The notes under the pieces were generated by a model. That model saw only the letters and a list, made by a program, of their open reading frames with translations. It searched no databases and was not told where the DNA came from. DNA of 8,870 nt from CAIYRG01 sp035632215 (lineage in GTDB: Bacteria > Pseudomonadota > Alphaproteobacteria > Micropepsales > Micropepsaceae): the NCBI GenBank assembly GCA_035632215.1, contig DASQHF010000195.1:1-8870 (forward strand), written 5' to 3'. Each line of letters starts with the position of its first letter. Position 1 is the first letter of the stretch. Positions 6,540 through 8,870 of this stretch are shown piece by piece. The translations under genes and the position numbers were made by a program.

Positions 6540-6897
6540 GAAATTCGTGTACGGACGTTGTTCCCGCCTGCCCGATTTTTGTCACGATGTGATGTGAGGC
6601 TAAAGCTAGAGGGGGTCACCCGCGAGAAGTAGCCTAAGCTGTTGAGCGACTTTTCAGGACTTGCGCCGAAAGAACGCGTCGCCAACTTGCGGCAAACGCC
6701 GAGAAATGCGCGCGTTCTGCGCCTAGTCCGGTGCGCGAAGGCCATCTCGCAATTGCCGCGCAATGGCGAAAATTCGCGGAAAGTCTCGAAAAAGAAAAAG
6801 GCTCCTCGACGCGGATTTGAAGAGCGCCACGGAACAGGGACCGCCGTTTTAGCGTTCCTGCTCGGTACGCGCCTCATAAAGCGTCAAGTGAGTAAGC
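6540..6897. other. 358-nt intergenic region without a convincing gene
   Basis: No supported coding sequence lies here. The two open frames in it start from non-typical codons or lack a ribosome binding site, and they overlap on opposite strands with compositions unlike the neighbours (runs of Lys or Phe from the A-rich stretch near 6785). It contains an 8-bp inverted repeat (6671-6678 and 6711-6718), an imperfect TCAC-N8-GTGA element near 6583-6598, and an EcfG-type promoter at its right end. A small RNA cannot be excluded. Confidence 0.6.
6831..6856 (+). promoter_or_regulatory. Candidate EcfG-type (general stress sigma factor) promoter
   Basis: GGAAC at 6831-6835 and CGTT at 6853-6856 are separated by exactly 17 nt. 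This matches the GGAAC-N16/17-CGTT consensus of the alphaproteobacterial general stress sigma factor EcfG/SigT. A start of transcription several bases after CGTT would leave a leader of about 30-35 nt before the ATG at 6898. The GGAAC also pairs with a GTTCC at 6854-6858, so part of the match is symmetric. This is a match to a consensus known from memory, not a measured promoter. Confidence 0.55.
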
Positions 6898-7107
6898 ATG
6901 TCTCTGATTGAAACCCCCGAAGAGCGGCGCGCGCGTTTTCTGCGCTTGGCGTCGGAAGCCGCGCAGACCGCGGCCAAGATGCCGCTAGCTGCGATCCGTT
7001 TGCGCTATCTCGAGCTTTCGGAAACCCTCAAAACCGAGGCCGAGCACGTGCTCGAGGAATCCCACCCTAACGGGCCAACGGCACAAGCGGGCACGCGTCT
7101 AACTTGA
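6898..7107 (+). CDS. Small helical hypothetical protein
   Basis: A 69-residue protein with no signal peptide or membrane segment. Residues 6-55 are rich in Glu, Arg, Ala and Leu and should form two amphipathic helices (PEERRARFLRLASEAAQTAA and IRLRYLELSETLKTEAEHVL), followed by a disordered polar tail. This is the style of many short alphaproteobacterial hypothetical proteins of the 'RFLRLA...YLELAE..' type, often without known function. The ATG at 6898 has only a weak purine site (AAGTGAG). A possible EcfG promoter upstream suggests expression under general stress. The end overlaps the convergent cupin gene by 9 bp. Confidence 0.65.
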   Translation: MSLIETPEERRARFLRLASEAAQTAAKMPLAAIRLRYLELSETLKTEAEHVLEESHPNGPTAQAGTRLT

Positions 7108-7386
7108 GCTTGACACCTCATCGCCAAAATGCACCGCCAGCCAGACGGTCGGCTTCGACGGATCCGTCCATGCAACGCGATGGCGCCGGTGCGGCACGAT
7201 GAGAACGTAGTCTCCGGGCTGCAGGCGCCGTGGCTCGGCTTCGTCCTCGAAAACGACCTCGGCCTCGCCTGAAAGCACGATCACCCATTCGCTCCAGGCC
7301 TGGTCGAACCAGCCCGCACTTGACTGTCCTGTCGAAACGATGCGTTCGACGCGCAAATGCGGCGCAGAAACGAGCTCGGTGAACAC
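7099..7386 (-). CDS. Single-domain cupin protein
   Basis: As drawn from GTG 7386 this is a 95-residue small beta-barrel protein. The sequence LRVERIVSTGQSSAGWFDQ leads into the cupin core. Motif 1 is WSEWVIVLSGEAEVVFED (31-48), including E33. Motif 2 is LQPGDYVLIVPHRRHRVAW (55-73), with His66 and His69 as likely metal ligands, and the domain ends in TVWLAVHF (80-87). It resembles short cytosolic cupins of unknown reaction found across Proteobacteria. The frame stays open and homologue-like upstream of the GTG: an NLFDGVP segment at about 7425-7405 is what I remember as the usual N-terminus of this family, but no ATG, GTG or TTG precedes it in frame. The true start is therefore unsettled. It lies just downstream of the amidohydrolase gene and is probably cotranscribed with it. 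Confidence 0.8.
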   Translation of the reverse strand: MFTELVSAPHLRVERIVSTGQSSAGWFDQAWSEWVIVLSGEAEVVFEDEAEPRRLQPGDYVLIVPHRRHRVAWTDPSKPTVWLAVHFGDEVSSSS

Positions 7387-7463
7387 CTCATCTTCGGCGC
7401 GAAGAGGAACGCCGTCAAAGAGATTGCCGACGCTCTCGTCCTCTCGCGCGATGCTCGCCCCCT

Positions 7464-8870
7464 TCAGCCGACAAGCTCGATCTTGAATCCGGCGCGCCGC
7501 ATCACGCGATCACGGGCTGCCGCGGCCTCACGCATGACACGGTCCAGGTCGAATCCCACGAGGCTGCCGCGCCACTTCTTCACTTTGCCGGCGATGAACA
7601 CCGCATCGATATGGCCCGGGTTCATCAGATTCACCACTGCCGAATGCGCATTGTTGAGCGGCCAGAGATCGAGCCGGTCATAGCGGAGCATGACGATGTC
7701 GGCGTCCTTGCCCGGAGTGAGCGAACCGACCTTCTGATCGAGCGCAGCGCAGCGCGCGCCCTCGATGGTGGCGAATTCCAGTACCTCGCGCGGGGTCAGG
7801 AGCGGCGGGAGATTCTTCTCGCCCACGCGCGCACGCTGAAGAACCGCGAGACGCTGGAGATTGAAGGCCGCACGCATCCCCCCGAACATGTCCTGAGAGA
7901 CGGTCGCGGAGTGATCGGAGGAAAGGCTCGGGCGCAGGCCGTGATCGAGCGCATCCTGGATCGCGGGGTCGCCATGGCCCATAGCCATCTCGAGGGGCGG
8001 CGAATGCGAGGTTCGCCCGCCGCTGTCCTTGATCAGCCGCCAGGCGTCGTCGTTCAAATGCGTGCAATGGATGAATTCGTCGCCGGGCCGCAAAAGCCCC
8101 TGACGGCCAAGAGCGAGGAGAGGCTCCGGCGTTAGCCGGATGTGCAGCACCGCGCGCACGCCCGCCGCGCGCGCGGCGCGGAACGTCATGGGATCGAGGC
8201 TCGTCGCCATGGCAAGCGTCAAGAGCTGATCGCTGGAACTGAAATAGCTTCGCTTCAGCCGCTCGATGTCGTCGGGATAACGCGTGCCCGGCCCAGACCC
8301 TCGCGAATAGGCGTGCACGGCGCGAATGCCGGACTCCTTCAACGCGGCGATGCAAGCGTCGCTGTGCTCGGGCGTATGGGCGATCTGCGAGATGTCCACG
8401 ATCGTCGTCGTGCCCATATCGATCATGCCGAGCGCCGTGATGAGCTCACCGGCGTGCACGTCCTCCGGCGCATAGGCTGGCGTCAGGCTGTTCTGGATGT
8501 CGCGATTGTAGTCGGGATCGACGATGCCGCTGGGAAGACTCGTGCGCAGCAATCCCTGATAGGAATGGCAATGGGTGTCGATGAAGCCGGGAATGAGGAT
8601 CCGGTTCTTCGCGTCGACCACCGCGACCGTGTTGTCGGATGCGATGTTCGGTCTGATTTCACGGATCTTGCCGTCTTCGATCAGCACGTCCGCGGAAGCA
8701 AAATCGCCGACCGGGCGATCGAGGCTGAGCACGACGCCGCCTTTCAAGAGAATGCGGCGGCTCCGTTGCAGGCGCTGAAGATCCGGATCCTGGGCCTGTG
8801 CCGCCTGAGCCTGTGCGAGCGGCGCAACTGCCGCAAACGCAGCGCCGGCGAACAGCAGGCTGCGGCGCGA
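7464..8870 (-). CDS. Tat-exported metal-dependent amidohydrolase (TRZ/ATZ-type), start beyond right edge
   Basis: The visible part is 468 residues with the start missing. At the right edge the minus frame reads SRRSLLFAGAAFAAVAPLAQ and then QAQAAQAQDPD: a twin-arginine motif, hydrophobic core and Ala-x-Ala cleavage area, so the enzyme is folded in the cytoplasm and exported by Tat. A TTG at 8747 is only an internal Leu. The amidohydrolase fold follows: an N-terminal beta-sandwich strand (VLIEDGKIREI), PGFIDTHCHSYQGLLR with the H-x-H metal pair (codons at 8573-8565), EFIHCTHLNDDAW, TSHSPPLEMAMGHGDPAI, LSSDHSATVSQDMFGGMRAA with the catalytic Asp candidate, and the C-terminal GSLTPGKDADIVMLR. 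This is the cytosine-deaminase/atrazine-hydrolase-like superfamily, acting on C-N or C-Cl bonds of small, often heterocyclic compounds; the substrate is not predictable. The frame overlaps the open frame upstream of the cupin. Confidence 0.9.
   Translation of the reverse strand, partial: SRRSLLFAGAAFAAVAPLAQAQAAQAQDPDLQRLQRSRRILLKGGVVLSLDRPVGDFASADVLIEDGKIREIRPNIASDNTVAVVDAKNRILIPGFIDTHCHSYQGLLRTSLPSGIVDPDYNRDIQNSLTPAYAPEDVHAGELITALGMIDMGTTTIVDISQIAHTPEHSDACIAALKESGIRAVHAYSRGSGPGTRYPDDIERLKRSYFSSSDQLLTLAMATSLDPMTFRAARAAGVRAVLHIRLTPEPLLALGRQGLLRPGDEFIHCTHLNDDAWRLIKDSGGRTSHSPPLEMAMGHGDPAIQDALDHGLRPSLSSDHSATVSQDMFGGMRAAFNLQRLAVLQRARVGEKNLPPLLTPREVLEFATIEGARCAALDQKVGSLTPGKDADIVMLRYDRLDLWPLNNAHSAVVNLMNPGHIDAVFIAGKVKKWRGSLVGFDLDRVMREAAAARDRVMRRAGFKIELVG

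Noticed and set aside
6583..6598. TCAC-N8-GTGA inverted element, CRP/FNR-like at first sight
   Set aside because: The half-sites are in the wrong orientation and spacing for TGTGA-N6-TCACA, and only 4 bp match; chance is likely.
6524..6877. Minus-strand frame of 117 codons across the intergenic region
   Set aside because: It overlaps the end of the lipoprotein gene, contains a Phe run from the A-rich stretch, and shows no domain or ribosome binding site.
6642..6911. Plus-strand frame of 89 codons from a TTG in the intergenic region
   Set aside because: It has a TTG start without a ribosome binding site and a Lys/Arg-rich product, and it overlaps both the candidate EcfG promoter and the start of the next gene.

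Overview
The window looks like part of an alphaproteobacterial chromosome, probably Hyphomicrobiales. The grounds are high GC (about 60-65% in most genes by hand count), tightly overlapping genes, a GGAAC-N17-CGTT promoter of the EcfG general-stress type, and protein styles common in that group (TPR protein, small helical stress-type protein, Tat-exported amidohydrolase). No mobile element, rRNA, tRNA or CRISPR array is visible.

Left half (1-4187, minus strand): one long operon read right to left. It begins with a secreted six-bladed beta-propeller resembling peptidyl-alpha-hydroxyglycine alpha-amidating lyase (3162-4187). A secreted TPR protein (2428-3165) follows, overlapping it by 4 nt. 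Next comes a secreted protein of unknown function (1577-2428, 1-nt overlap), a small cytosolic CxxC/CC zinc-ribbon-like protein (1106-1558), a paralogue of the unknown secreted protein (150-1061), and a further secreted protein whose start only is present (1-96). The zinc-ribbon gene has lower GC than its neighbours and separates the two paralogues, so it may be a later insertion.

Middle (4188-6539, plus strand): a 195-nt divergent promoter region, then a secreted diheme cytochrome c (4383-5438). A strong intrinsic terminator (5461-5504) separates it from a lipoprotein built from eight WG-type repeats (5526-6539).

Right (6540-8870): a 358-nt intergenic region ends in the EcfG-type promoter in front of a 69-residue helical protein (6898-7107). 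This gene converges, with a 9-bp overlap, on a minus-strand pair: a single-domain cupin (7099-7386) and a metal-dependent amidohydrolase (7464 to the right edge). The amidohydrolase reading frame continues upstream into a twin-arginine signal peptide, so it is a periplasmic enzyme whose start lies outside the window.

Eight of the eleven genes seen carry export signals. The most interesting part is the divergent locus of PAL-like propeller, TPR protein, two DUF-like paralogues and diheme cytochrome c. It could be an uncharacterised periplasmic redox or modification system, but its substrate cannot be read from the sequence.
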